From assembly GCA_021832085.1 (NCBI GenBank), contig JAKBLM010000013.1:19408-83407 (forward strand): 64,000 nucleotides of DNA, read 5' to 3'. How positions within the stretch are numbered: position 1 is the stretch's first letter; each line of letters begins with the position of its first letter. Below, piece by piece: positions 16,563-24,810 of the stretch. The translations under genes and the position numbers were made by a program. Below the pieces are notes generated by a model, which saw only the letters and a list, made by a program, of their open reading frames with translations, was not told the origin of the DNA and did not search any database. Source of the stretch: Acidobacteriota bacterium (lineage in GTDB: Bacteria > Acidobacteriota > Terriglobia > Acidiferrales > UBA7541).

Positions 16563-17187
16563 ACGAGCTTCCGCCGGGGTTGCGCCCTTCCCCCACGCAT
16601 CCTTGGCCGCCCCGGCGGACAAAATGAACGAGTTGGAACCGCGGGATAGCTGGAGCGGTCTTACTTGTTACGAGCTTCCGCCGGGGTTGCGCCCTTCCCC
16701 CACGCATCCTTGGCCACTCCGGCGGACTAAGTTTAGAGGTGGGCAGGGGTCCGAGAGCAAGCGGGGAGGGCCCCTGTTGTGAACGAGCTTCCGCCGGGGT
16801 TGCGCCCTTCCCCCACGCATCCTTGGCCACTCCGGCGGACTAAGTTTAGAGGTGGACAGGGGTCCGATAGCAAGCGGGGAGGGCCCCTGTTGTAAACGAG
16901 CTTCCGCCGGGGTTGCGCCCTTCCCCCACGCATCCTTGGCCACTCCGGCGGACTAAGTTTAGAGGTGGGCAGGGGTCCGATAGCAAGCGGGGAGGGCCCC
17001 TGTTGTAAACGAGCTTCCGCCGGGGTTGCGCCCTTCCCCCACGCATCCTTGGCCACTCCGGCGGACTAAGTTTAGAGGTGGGCAGGGGTCCGAGAGCAAG
17101 CGGGGAGGGCCCCTGCTGAAAACGAGCTTCCGCCGGGGTTGCGCCCTTCCCCCACGCATCCTTGGCCACTCCGGCGGACTAAGTTTA
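16563..17187. repeat. Six-copy tandem repeat, 113-bp period
   Basis: A ~58-bp core beginning ACGAGCTTCCGCCGGGG starts at 16563, 16670, 16783, 16896, 17009 and 17122. Copies 2-5 are full 113-bp units and copy 6 stops after the core. Copy 1 is followed by an unrelated spacer of about 49 bp. Each full unit carries two inverted repeats: TCCGCCGG with CCGGCGGA within the core, and a 9-bp stem (for example 16744-16752 with 16768-16776) in the second half. The units are almost identical, so the expansion is recent. The minus strand is open in all three frames, but 113 is not a multiple of three and no family is visible, so I do not consider it coding. Confidence 0.95.
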
Positions 17188-17236
17188 GCGGGCGGCTTCG
17201 ATCATGGAAGGCGTTTCCTTGAGCCGCCCGCTTTTC
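17188..17236 (+). terminator. Terminator-like hairpin after the repeat array
   Basis: A perfect 10-bp GC stem (17188-17197 with 17222-17231) enclosing a 24-nt loop with a small inner hairpin, followed by TTTTCCTT. This is a good plus-strand intrinsic terminator at the exact end of the repeat array. It suggests that transcription reads through, or starts in, the repeats. Confidence 0.55.
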
Positions 17237-17559
17237 CTTGCGCGGCTGGAGATCACCAATTGGTCGGCATGGCGAAGATTGTTGTCTGACGTCATGGGGA
17301 TCCCGGGACGGGGATAAAGTGAGGGTCTGCTGACATCTCTCGGGGCGACGGCGCTCGACACGGGCGTTGCGGTAACCGGCAGGAGCTGAAGGGAAGGAAA
17401 CGGCGGAAGAAGAAATCCTGAGCCCGCCCATCGCATTCGGATAAGCGGGTTTTGGACGATCAGGAGGGTTGCTGGCGCGGCGTCGTTCGTCTCGATGGTG
17501 GGCACCGAGGTTTGTAGAGATCGACGCCGCGCGGCGGCTCGCAATAACCGAGCCATTAC
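17237..17559. other. Intergenic stretch between repeats and the second monoheme cytochrome
   Basis: About 320 bp without a supported gene. A 123-codon minus-strand frame starts right after the cytochrome stop but has no recognisable features and runs into the terminator hairpin. Confidence 0.4.
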
Positions 17560-17904
17560 TTACTTACCGGATTTGCCCAGCTCACGGATATAAGCGATAA
17601 CGTCGTCAACCTGTTTCGCGCTCAGACCGCGGATCGGAGACATCTTCTTATAGCCTTGCGTGATGTCTTTTTTCAGCTGAGCGTCGCTTTTCGCCTGCAC
17701 CTGCTTGGACCCGAGCGGCAGCATTTTCACATGCATCATCTTGGCCAGGGACGGGTTGCCCTGCCCGTGGTCGCCGTGACACATCTGGCAGTGTTGCGCA
17801 AAGACGGCCTTGCCTTCCTTGGCGCTGCCCGGAGGCGGTGTCGCAAAAGCAAAGCTAGCCGCTCCCAAAACGAGGGCGGCGGTGTACAGCCAGGTGTTTC
17901 GCAT
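17560..17904 (-). CDS. Monoheme class I cytochrome c, second copy
   Basis: A 114-residue exported cytochrome: a signal peptide (MRNTWLYTAALVLGAASFAFA), one CQMCH heme site, a KMSPIRG segment with the likely methionine ligand, and a C-terminal VIAYIRELG helix. It is a paralogue of the protein at 11157-11498. The start at 17904 follows a GGAGGG site. The frame remains open upstream to 18228 without a stop, but that extension lacks a signal sequence and I do not include it. Probable periplasmic electron carrier serving the cytochrome/porin system. Confidence 0.88.
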   Translation of the reverse strand: MRNTWLYTAALVLGAASFAFATPPPGSAKEGKAVFAQHCQMCHGDHGQGNPSLAKMMHVKMLPLGSKQVQAKSDAQLKKDITQGYKKMSPIRGLSAKQVDDVIAYIRELGKSGK

Positions 17905-18538
17905 ACTTTCCCTCCTGTTTGTTTTTTGTTGCCCCGGACCGGGGGTCCGAAGGCATGCTTCGCAAAAAGTGTGGAATGGGTCCGGCGAGTTCGCCGGAAC
18001 GAAAAATGGAGTTTCCGAAAGCAGTTGCCATCCGGGATCGCCACCGGAAACGTTGATCATGGCCCGAGGAATTTTGGCGGCCGTGATCGAAGCGCGCATC
18101 GGAATATGCCCTTCGCAATCCTTATAGAAATGCCCCACCAGACGCCCCTGGGCGATCTGATCGCAACAAGCAATATGCACGTTGTCTGCCACCGGAAGGA
18201 CTCGTTTGGAGTGAGCAAGAAGGGCCACGAAAAAGCTGCTTCAGCCGGGACAGGGCGGGGTAAACGAGAGAAAAGAGGGAAACGAGCGTCCCCGGTGTGA
18301 AGCAGCCAGGCACTGCCCGGGCCAATTGGTGCGTCAATCGACTCCACCGGATGGGGCGAAACCACCCAGCAGCACTTGCGTAACCGAAGAGGGCGGGGGA
18401 CCGAACGGCCAGTGGGAAAGAGCCGCTGATTCTGCATCTCGCGCTCCTCGAACCGGTTACCGAGCGCTGCGGTCCGTAGATTGGCGGAGTCTGCTTTGGC
18501 GGCAGCCGCTACTTGTGAGATGATAGCATGAAAACTAT
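17905..18538. other. Divergent region between cytochrome c and the sensor kinase gene
   Basis: 634 bp with no supported gene. It should contain the promoters of both divergent genes. A long inverted repeat lies at 18235-18306 (separate entry). GC-rich complementary runs also occur around 17931-17950 and 17971-17989. Confidence 0.45.
18235..18306. repeat. Long interrupted inverted repeat upstream of the sensor kinase
   Basis: GCTGCTTCA at 18235-18243 pairs perfectly with 18298-18306. The helix continues through GCC/GGT pairs with small bulges to GGGAC at 18247-18251 with GTCCC at 18288-18292. The loop is purine-rich. It lies about 230 bp upstream of the kinase start and could be an RNA leader structure or a protein-binding site. 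No known riboswitch class fits. Confidence 0.55.
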
Positions 18539-19633
18539 ATGCGATTCCGTCCTGGTTGGCGCCTGAAGGCCGTCCTGCCGGTGGCGATCGTGCTTCTGGC
18601 GGGGCTGGCGGTATTTGAGCTGGCGACGCTCGAGTTGGAAGCTCCCGAACGATTCCAGGTACTCGGCGTGGCAGCCGGCGGTGCATTGGCTGTGTGCGCG
18701 GTCTTGCTGGTGGCTCTGGCCGCGCTGATCCAGCATCCACTGGTGGAGTTGAGTCGCAAAATTGAAGCGGTGCGTAACGGAGATCTCTACGCGCGTGTCT
18801 CATTTTCAGACCGGGACGACGACATCGGCTATCTGGGGCGGAACTTCAACGAGATGGTTCGCCAGTTGCGCGAGAGCCGAGACGCCCTGCAGCGCATCCA
18901 CCAGACGCAGATGTCTCGGGCCGAGCACCTGGCGACGCTGGGTGAATTGGCCGCCGGACTTGCCCACGAGGTGCGAAATCCGCTGGCGGGAATCGCCGGC
19001 GCGGTGGATATTCTGGGACACGAGCTCCCGGCTTCGAGCCCCAGCCGCGAGATTGTCGGTGAGGTGCAACAGGAGGTTCGCCGGATTCAATCCACACTGA
19101 ACGAATTGCTCGATTACGCTCGCCCAAAGCCCTTTGATATCCGGCCGGCTGACTTGAATTCCACGATCGAGCATACGGTGCAACTGGCGCGGCAGCAGGT
19201 GGCTTCACGGCCGATCGACATCCACTTCGTGCCGGCGGTCGATTTGCCGCCGGTCGAACACGATCCGCTGCAGATTCAGCGCCTGGTGCTGAACCTGGTG
19301 CTGAACGCCTTGCAGGCCATCGACGAGGAAGGCTTCGTCGACCTGCAGGTGAGCGCCGAAAATGGGTTTGCGGTGGTGAAGGTGCGGGATAATGGCCGAG
19401 GGATGACGCCCGAGCAGTTGCAGAACATTTTCCGGCCATTTTTCACGACCAAACGACACGGCACCGGGCTGGGCCTTTCGCTCTCAAGGAGGATCGTCGA
19501 GCAGCATGAAGGAAGCATCGATGTGGAGAGCGTACTCGGCAAAGGAACAGAATTCGTTGTGCGACTGCCGATAACAATAAAGAAGGACGAGGCGGCAAGG
19601 AGCCAGGAGATATGGGAAAGATCAAAGTCCTGA
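18539..19633 (+). CDS. Sensor histidine kinase (NtrB-like, HAMP-HisKA-HATPase)
   Basis: A 364-residue kinase with two transmembrane segments (residues ~11-30 and 42-66) and almost no periplasmic domain between them. A HAMP linker (~67-120) follows. The dimerisation domain holds the phospho-acceptor H143 in LAHEVRNPL, and an ATPase domain carries the N (LNLVLNALQAI), G1 (DNGRGM), F (FRPFFTTK) and G2 (GTGLGLSLS) boxes. The short external part suggests it senses membrane state or an internal signal. Its end overlaps the NtrC-like regulator gene by 22 bp, so they form a coupled pair. Its position next to the cytochrome cluster suggests control of those genes, which is not shown by the sequence itself. 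Confidence 0.9.
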   Translation: MRFRPGWRLKAVLPVAIVLLAGLAVFELATLELEAPERFQVLGVAAGGALAVCAVLLVALAALIQHPLVELSRKIEAVRNGDLYARVSFSDRDDDIGYLGRNFNEMVRQLRESRDALQRIHQTQMSRAEHLATLGELAAGLAHEVRNPLAGIAGAVDILGHELPASSPSREIVGEVQQEVRRIQSTLNELLDYARPKPFDIRPADLNSTIEHTVQLARQQVASRPIDIHFVPAVDLPPVEHDPLQIQRLVLNLVLNALQAIDEEGFVDLQVSAENGFAVVKVRDNGRGMTPEQLQNIFRPFFTTKRHGTGLGLSLSRRIVEQHEGSIDVESVLGKGTEFVVRLPITIKKDEAARSQEIWERSKS

Positions 19634-21069
19634 TCGTCGATGACGAGCGGCTGGTCCGCTGGAGCCTGCGCCAGAAGTGCGAGGAATGGGGCTACACGGT
19701 CTTCGAAGCGGAGAATGGCGCCCAGGCCCTCGAGATCGCGCAGGCTGAGGCGCCCGAGGTCGTGCTATTGGACGTTCGACTGCCGGATATCGGCGGCCTG
19801 GAGGTGCTGGAAAAACTCAAGGCAACCAGCGAACTCGGTGTGACGATCATGATGACCGGCGATCCGCAGATCGACGACGTGAAAGCGGCGATCCGCATGG
19901 GCGCCTACGATTTCATCGGCAAGCCGCTGGATTTCGATGAGCTGGGCGTAACGATCCAAAACGCCCTGGAAGCGCACCGGCTGCGTGGCGAAGTGGAATC
20001 GCTGCGCGGGGAAGTGCGGCGCCAGGCCGGGTCCTACGAGGTGGTCGGGGCGTCGAAGAAGACGACCGAGCTGATGCGTTTCGTACGGAAGGTGGCGGCG
20101 AGCGAGGCTTCGACGATCCTGATTCAGGGCGAAAGCGGAACCGGGAAGGACCTGATCGCGAAGGTCCTGCATTACGAAAGTTCCCGGCACGACGGGCCGA
20201 TGGTAGCGATCAACTGCTCGGCAATTCCCGAAACGCTGATCGAAGCCGAGCTGTTTGGCCACGAGAAGGGCGCGTTCACCGACGCGAAGGCGATGAAGAA
20301 GGGGTTGTTCGAGATCGCCGACAGCGGAACGCTTTTCCTCGACGAAATCGGCGAACTCTCGCCGTTCCTGCAGGCCAAGCTGCTGCGCGTGATGGAAGAC
20401 CAGGTGATTCGCCGCGTGGGCGGGGTGCGCGATATCCACGTGGACGTGCGGGTAGTGGCGGCATCGAACCGAGACCTGGAAAAAGCGGTACGTGAGGGCC
20501 ACTTCCGGCAAGACCTTTATTACCGGTTGGCGGTGATTTCGATCTATATCCCGCCCCTGCGCGAGCGAAAAGAGGACATCCTGCCGCTGGTCGATTACTT
20601 CGTCCAGGATTACAACCGCAAGTTCCGGAAATCGATCCGCGGCATCACCGACGAAACCCGGCGGCTGCTGCTCGCCTACGACTGGCCGGGGAACGTGCGT
20701 GAGTTACGGAACGCCATCGAGCGGGCGATGATCCTTGAAGAGGAGCCGATGCTGCGGCCGAGCTACCTGCCGTTCACTGTGACGCAGCCGCACGCTGGCA
20801 TCACCGCGTTCGAGCGAGCCTCCTCACCTGCGCCGGGCGAGATGCTGCCGGGCGGGCGCCGGCTGCCGCCGCTGACTATCCCCGAAGGCGGCACTTCGCT
20901 CGAGGAGATCGAGCGGTCGATGGTGATGCTTGCCCTCGACCAGGCACATGGGAACCAGACGCAGGCCTCGCGCCTGCTCGACATCAGCCGCGACGCACTG
21001 CGCTACAAGATGAAGAAGTTCGGGCTGATCCACGCCGAGGACACCGAGGAAGCGGCTTCCTCCGGCTAG
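19612..21069 (+). CDS. NtrC-family sigma-54-dependent response regulator
   Basis: A 485-residue regulator in three parts. A receiver (1-120) has D10, D11, acceptor D54 and a K in GKPLDF. An AAA+ sigma-54 interaction domain (~145-380) has Walker A GESGTGKD, the loop motif GAFTDA in place of the usual GAFTGA, and Walker B LFLDEIGEL. A Fis-type helix-turn-helix lies at the C-terminus (NQTQASRLLDISRDALRYK). It activates transcription from -24/-12 promoters after phosphorylation by the kinase encoded just upstream. The only good -24/-12 promoter I found in the window is at 24811-24826, before a universal stress protein gene. Confidence 0.92.
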   Translation: MGKIKVLIVDDERLVRWSLRQKCEEWGYTVFEAENGAQALEIAQAEAPEVVLLDVRLPDIGGLEVLEKLKATSELGVTIMMTGDPQIDDVKAAIRMGAYDFIGKPLDFDELGVTIQNALEAHRLRGEVESLRGEVRRQAGSYEVVGASKKTTELMRFVRKVAASEASTILIQGESGTGKDLIAKVLHYESSRHDGPMVAINCSAIPETLIEAELFGHEKGAFTDAKAMKKGLFEIADSGTLFLDEIGELSPFLQAKLLRVMEDQVIRRVGGVRDIHVDVRVVAASNRDLEKAVREGHFRQDLYYRLAVISIYIPPLRERKEDILPLVDYFVQDYNRKFRKSIRGITDETRRLLLAYDWPGNVRELRNAIERAMILEEEPMLRPSYLPFTVTQPHAGITAFERASSPAPGEMLPGGRRLPPLTIPEGGTSLEEIERSMVMLALDQAHGNQTQASRLLDISRDALRYKMKKFGLIHAEDTEEAASSG

Positions 21070-21106
21070 TCTTTGCCGCTGCCGTCCCGCGGCTCGGGTG
21101 CCGCTG

Positions 21107-22795
21107 ATGAATCCCCGCGTCGCCTACTTCTCAATGGAAATCGCGCTCGACCCGGCGGTGCCTACCTACGCCGGGGGACTGGGCGTGCTGGCCGGGGACA
21201 CTCTGCTCAGCGCCGCAGACCTCGGGCTGCCGATGGTCGGACTGACCCTCCTGTATCGTCAAGGCTATTTCCGACAACAACTCGACACGACTGGAGTTCA
21301 GCGGGAACTACCGGAGCAGTGGCGGCCGGAGGAGCTGCTCGATCCTGTTGAGCCGCGAGTGACGGTGGAAATCGAGGACCGTGCGATACGCGTGCGGGCG
21401 TGGCGCTGGCAGGTCCGGGGCATCACCGGCCACGTCGTCCCCGTCTACCTGCTCGATACCGCGCTCGAAGAGAACCCGGCCTGGGACCGCACGCTCACCG
21501 ATTCGCTTTACGGCGGCGACGAACGATACCGGCTGTGCCAGGAAGTGGTGCTTGGCATCGGCGGGGTGCGAATGCTGTTGGCCCTGGGCAACGGCGCGAT
21601 CGAAACCTTTCACATGAACGAGGGCCATGCGGCGCTGCTCTCGGTGGCGCTGGTTGAGCAGCGTCTGGCGGGTCGGCCGCTTTCGGCCGCCACGCGCGAC
21701 GACCTCGAGGCGTTGCGTCGCCGCTGCGTTTTCACCACCCACACACCGGTGCCCGCTGGCCACGACCAGTTTTCCCGCGAACTGACCGAGCGCGTGCTGG
21801 GCCGTGAGCGTACCGAGGCGCTCGAGCGCGCCCAGCGCTTCCACGACGGCATGCTTAACATGACCAACCTCGGGCTGCATGCCTCACACTACATCAACGG
21901 TGTCGGGATGCGGCACGGGGAAGTCTCGCGCAGCATGTTTCCTTCCTATCCGGTGCGTGCTATCACCAACGGAGTCCACGCCGCCCGTTGGACTTCTACG
22001 CCCTTTGCCGCCCTCTACGATCGGCACATCCCCGAATGGCGCCGCGACAATCTCTATCTCCGCTATGCGGTCGGCATCGGTCTGGAGGAAATCGCCGCGG
22101 CCCATGCGGAGGCCAAGCGCGTGCTGCTCGACGAGATTCAAGAGCATTCCGGCGTCGCGCTCGATCCGAAGCTGTTCACCATCGGCTTCGCCCGCCGCGC
22201 CACTGGCTATAAGCGGCCCGAGCTGCTTCTGGCCGATCTTGACCGTCTGCGATCGATCGCCTCGCGCATGGGGCCATTCCAGGTGATCTATGCCGGCAAG
22301 GCCCATCCGCAAGACAAAAGCGGCCGCGACTCGATCCAGCGCGTTTTTCAGGCGGCACGGGAGTTGGCCGGCCACGTCCCAGTCGTCTACGTGGAAAATT
22401 ACGATCTGCACCGCGCTTGTTTTCTTACCGCGGGAGTCGATCTCTGGTTGAACACGCCACAGCGGCCGCAGGAGGCTTCCGGTACCAGCGGAATGAAGGC
22501 CGCTCTCAATGGTGTACCGAGCCTGAGCGTGCTGGACGGCTGGTGGCTCGAAGGCCACGTGGAAGGCGTCACTGGCTGGGCGATCGGACACGACGAGAAT
22601 GGCCCGGCCAATACCGCCGTCGAGGTGGCTTCGCTTTACGAAAAGCTGGAGAGCGTGATTTTGCCGATGTTCTACGGGCGCCCCGAAGCCTACCGGGCCG
22701 TGATGCGATCGGCGATCGCGCTGAACGGCTCCTTTTTCAATACGCAGCGGATGCTTCGCCAATACGCCCAGAACGCCTACGGAATCGAGTGCTGA
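21107..22795 (+). CDS. glgP: Alpha-glucan (glycogen/starch) phosphorylase, short type
   Basis: A 562-residue phosphorylase of the short alpha-glucan phosphorylase family. The N-terminal motif VAYFSMEIALDPAVPTYAGG and the pyridoxal-phosphate site EASGTSGMKAALNG, with lysine ~464, are intact. It releases glucose 1-phosphate from glycogen or maltodextrins using phosphate. The start is either ATG 21107 or GTG 21098; neither has a clear ribosome site. It follows the two-component genes by 37 bp and may be co-transcribed, though a functional link is not evident. A short hairpin plus T-run ends it. Confidence 0.9.
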   Translation: MNPRVAYFSMEIALDPAVPTYAGGLGVLAGDTLLSAADLGLPMVGLTLLYRQGYFRQQLDTTGVQRELPEQWRPEELLDPVEPRVTVEIEDRAIRVRAWRWQVRGITGHVVPVYLLDTALEENPAWDRTLTDSLYGGDERYRLCQEVVLGIGGVRMLLALGNGAIETFHMNEGHAALLSVALVEQRLAGRPLSAATRDDLEALRRRCVFTTHTPVPAGHDQFSRELTERVLGRERTEALERAQRFHDGMLNMTNLGLHASHYINGVGMRHGEVSRSMFPSYPVRAITNGVHAARWTSTPFAALYDRHIPEWRRDNLYLRYAVGIGLEEIAAAHAEAKRVLLDEIQEHSGVALDPKLFTIGFARRATGYKRPELLLADLDRLRSIASRMGPFQVIYAGKAHPQDKSGRDSIQRVFQAARELAGHVPVVYVENYDLHRACFLTAGVDLWLNTPQRPQEASGTSGMKAALNGVPSLSVLDGWWLEGHVEGVTGWAIGHDENGPANTAVEVASLYEKLESVILPMFYGRPEAYRAVMRSAIALNGSFFNTQRMLRQYAQNAYGIEC

Positions 22796-22814
22796 TGGGG
22801 ACTGCGAGCAATGC

Positions 22815-22834
22815 AGGCCTGCGGCCTTATTTTT
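22815..22834 (+). terminator. Intrinsic terminator of glgP
   Basis: AGGCC at 22815-22819 pairs with GGCCT at 22823-22827 over a 3-nt loop, followed by TATTTTT. It lies 20 bp past the glgP stop. Confidence 0.6.
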
Positions 22835-22869
22835 CCGGACAGCTGATGCCCAGCACAGGCTGGCGCGGA

Positions 22870-23360
22870 CTGCTCCCACGATGCTGAAGCTTGGCTCGGA
22901 AGCCGGGGTGGGGCGTAAGACGCGGTGCACAGCCTCTCCGGAAGACCTGAAGCGGTGAAATCACACAGTGCCGAAGCGCTGAAAAACACACCGGCCGCGC
23001 CTGGCAGAATGGCGAAAGCCGTTCCAATCGAAATAACCCGTTGCCATAGAGTGGCTTGCTATTAAGACGGCATTTGGCAGCCAGCGTGCTCACCTCAGGA
23101 CAAGGATATGAGGGTGACCGGACGGCAACAGATGCGCCGGTCGAAAAGCCCAGACGCAAGAGGTGAAGGGTAAGGGAAGCGACCATCACCATCGAGCGGA
23201 CGGGACTTGCTTCGGTCGGGAGCGAGCCGAAGCAACTGAGCGCTGCCCAACGGACCCTCGGCGGCGGCTGAGCGTAGTAGCAAGAACGCGCCAGTGAAAA
23301 TTGGCGCACCAGCCTTACAGCTGGGAAATTGCTATGTCTCCAGCCGCCGCCATTTTTTTG
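22870..23360 (+). ncRNA. Candidate structured non-coding RNA (unidentified)
   Basis: This 855-bp gap between glgP and the GNAT gene has no credible gene, but 22870-23325 is packed with consecutive hairpins. Stems are 22874-22879/22908-22913 enclosing 22893-22896/22901-22904; 22966-22971/22976-22981; 23008-23013/23018-23023 closed by a GAAA tetraloop; 23116-23121/23137-23142; a 12-bp stem at 23207-23218/23223-23235 with one bulge; 23241-23247/23260-23266; 23288-23293/23302-23307; and 23309-23313/23320-23324. A run of seven T follows at 23353-23359, fitting a plus-strand RNA of about 450-500 nt. It does not show the conserved cores of RNase P RNA, tmRNA, SRP or 6S RNA that I know. A decayed group II intron is another possibility. 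Confidence 0.45.
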
Positions 23361-23650
23361 TCTTCTTCAGAACACGATCGTCACACGTTTCTGGCGTTGT
23401 ATCGTCACGGTTCTTCGAACGGAGATGGCGCGGGGCCAGTCGCCCGGGAAACACGGAGGAGTTTGACGTGCGTGCGCTTTCCTTTTGCACGACAAGACTT
23501 GGGAAAGCCACCCACCGCTTCGCCCCTCAGCAAAGCAGGCGGTGGGGCACGAGAAGCGAAGGGAAGGGAAGGCGCGGCCATTCGCTGCACAGTTTCTTCT
23601 TTCCTGGCGAGTGGCTTGTAAAAATGCCCGAATTTCTGTGGGAGAAATTC

Positions 23651-24130
23651 CTAGCGCTTCGGAGCCCCGGGCAAGTCCACCGCAAACATGCACGGATCCT
23701 TTTCTTGCGCGAAGCCGAGGCTTTTCGCCAAGCGGAGCATCGGGATGTTGTCCAGTTCGGTCATTCCCCAAACGCGACGCATGCCCGCTTGCCTGGCTTG
23801 CTCAACCAGCGTTTCGAGCAGCAGGTGTCCGATGCCGCGATTGCGATAATCCTGGTGGACGAAGACGGCGACTTCGGCGGTGTCGCCGTCGGGGCAGAGG
23901 ACGGCATGGCCCACGAGTCGATCGTCGACGATAGCGAGGAAATTGGGCGAGGGTGAGAGCCGTTCGAGCCATTCCGCAATGCGCACGCGCGGTGGCAGGC
24001 CGAGCGAAGCGGGCCGGGGCTCAAAGGACTCGTACATTGAGCAAAGTTGGGCCTCGTCGGCCGCAGAAGCCGGGCGAATCTGCACCGCTTTTTTCGTCTT
24101 GGCTTGGTGTGCAGTCACCGGAACGCTCAA
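23651..24130 (-). CDS. GNAT-family N-acetyltransferase
   Basis: A 159-residue acetyltransferase with the acetyl-CoA binding motif near DYRNRGIGHLLLETLVEQA (residues ~93-111) and the usual downstream MLRLAKSLGF strand-helix. The start is a TTG at 24130, supported by a GGGAGG ribosome site. It overlaps the stop of the hemerythrin-like gene (TTGA), so the two are coupled. The substrate cannot be told from the sequence. Confidence 0.82.
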   Translation of the reverse strand: MSVPVTAHQAKTKKAVQIRPASAADEAQLCSMYESFEPRPASLGLPPRVRIAEWLERLSPSPNFLAIVDDRLVGHAVLCPDGDTAEVAVFVHQDYRNRGIGHLLLETLVEQARQAGMRRVWGMTELDNIPMLRLAKSLGFAQEKDPCMFAVDLPGAPKR

Positions 24131-24567
24131 AAGTACCTCCCAAGTTCCGCCTCTTCACCACCGGCATGGCGAGCGATTCGCTGCGCCAACGAGTGGCCTT
24201 GCTTGCAGATCTGGAGCGTCGCTTCGTGCCGGTCGAGCGTCGTCTCGAGCTTGTCGATCGCCTGAATCAAATTCCCCAGTTCGCGGAGCAGATCGGCATG
24301 TTCCATTTTCAGTTCGTAGGCAAAGGAGGCGATGTCGGCGTCGCTATCCGGCAGCTCCCGCCACTCCATTAATTCCTTGGGTGCGAGATGGTCGGACAAG
24401 TACAACCGGAGCCCGACCGTGGCCTCACGGAGGGTCGCCGCCCTCTCTTTCCAGTCGATAGGCCCACGGTAACTGGGGTGAACCAGCTCAAATGCCAGTT
24501 CGAAGGTATTCAATTTCTCAAGCAACTGCTCCCGGTGGCTCCCGACGGGCTTGTGGGGCTCCTTCAT
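24127..24567 (-). CDS. Hemerythrin-like four-helix protein (tentative)
   Basis: A 146-residue, entirely helical protein. Histidine/glutamate motifs spaced as in hemerythrin HHE domains are visible: H11 near the start, DHLAPKE (~59-65), EHADLLREL (~89-97) and ARHAGGEEAEL (~132-142). Hemerythrin-like proteins bind oxygen or nitric oxide, or act as iron sensors, through a di-iron site. The match is by pattern only, and the assignment is tentative. It is the first gene of a two-gene unit with the GNAT protein. Confidence 0.55.
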   Translation of the reverse strand: MKEPHKPVGSHREQLLEKLNTFELAFELVHPSYRGPIDWKERAATLREATVGLRLYLSDHLAPKELMEWRELPDSDADIASFAYELKMEHADLLRELGNLIQAIDKLETTLDRHEATLQICKQGHSLAQRIARHAGGEEAELGRYF

Positions 24568-24810
24568 GCCACGCCTCTGTTCTGGAAGCCAGCATGCTTA
24601 CTGCCAGATGCGCGAAGTGAAGGGTAGGCGCCTTATCACGTTCTCCGAGAAGGTGTTGTGACCAACGAGCGGTCTGCGAAGACTGGACGAACGATCGATC
24701 TTTTGTGCCGCCCGGCGCAGGTCGTGCGCGAAGTGGCGCAGCCGTCAGTGCCGCAAATGCGGGTGTAAGAGCTAACTATCTTGTAACGAGTAACTTAGCG
24801 CGCGGCATTC

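Noticed and set aside
14408..16600. A 730-codon open frame antisense to the barrel gene
   Set aside because: It is the mirror of a high-GC coding region and has no ribosome site or family features. The sense frame is a clear MtrB-type protein.
16558..17169. Several overlapping minus-strand frames of repeated MAKDAWGKGATPAEA-like sequence
   Set aside because: They come from the 113-bp tandem repeat. The period is not a multiple of three, so frames shift from copy to copy, and no ribosome sites exist.
16563..17187. CRISPR array
   Set aside because: Copies are 113-bp tandem units in which the supposed spacers are identical, and there are no cas genes.
17185..17556. A 123-codon minus-strand frame after the second monoheme cytochrome
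   Set aside because: No recognisable features, and it runs into a terminator hairpin.
17905..18228. Upstream extension of the second monoheme cytochrome
   Set aside because: The frame is open, but the signal peptide and a GGAGGG site both mark 17904 as the start.
18240..18330. Possible cobalamin riboswitch (AGCCAGG...GCCCGGGCC)
   Set aside because: Only the last box vaguely fits. The other conserved blocks of that riboswitch are missing and no cobalamin gene follows.
22827..23309. A 160-codon minus-strand frame in the hairpin-rich region
   Set aside because: No ribosome site or domain, and its composition reflects the dense inverted repeats. A structured RNA explains the region better.
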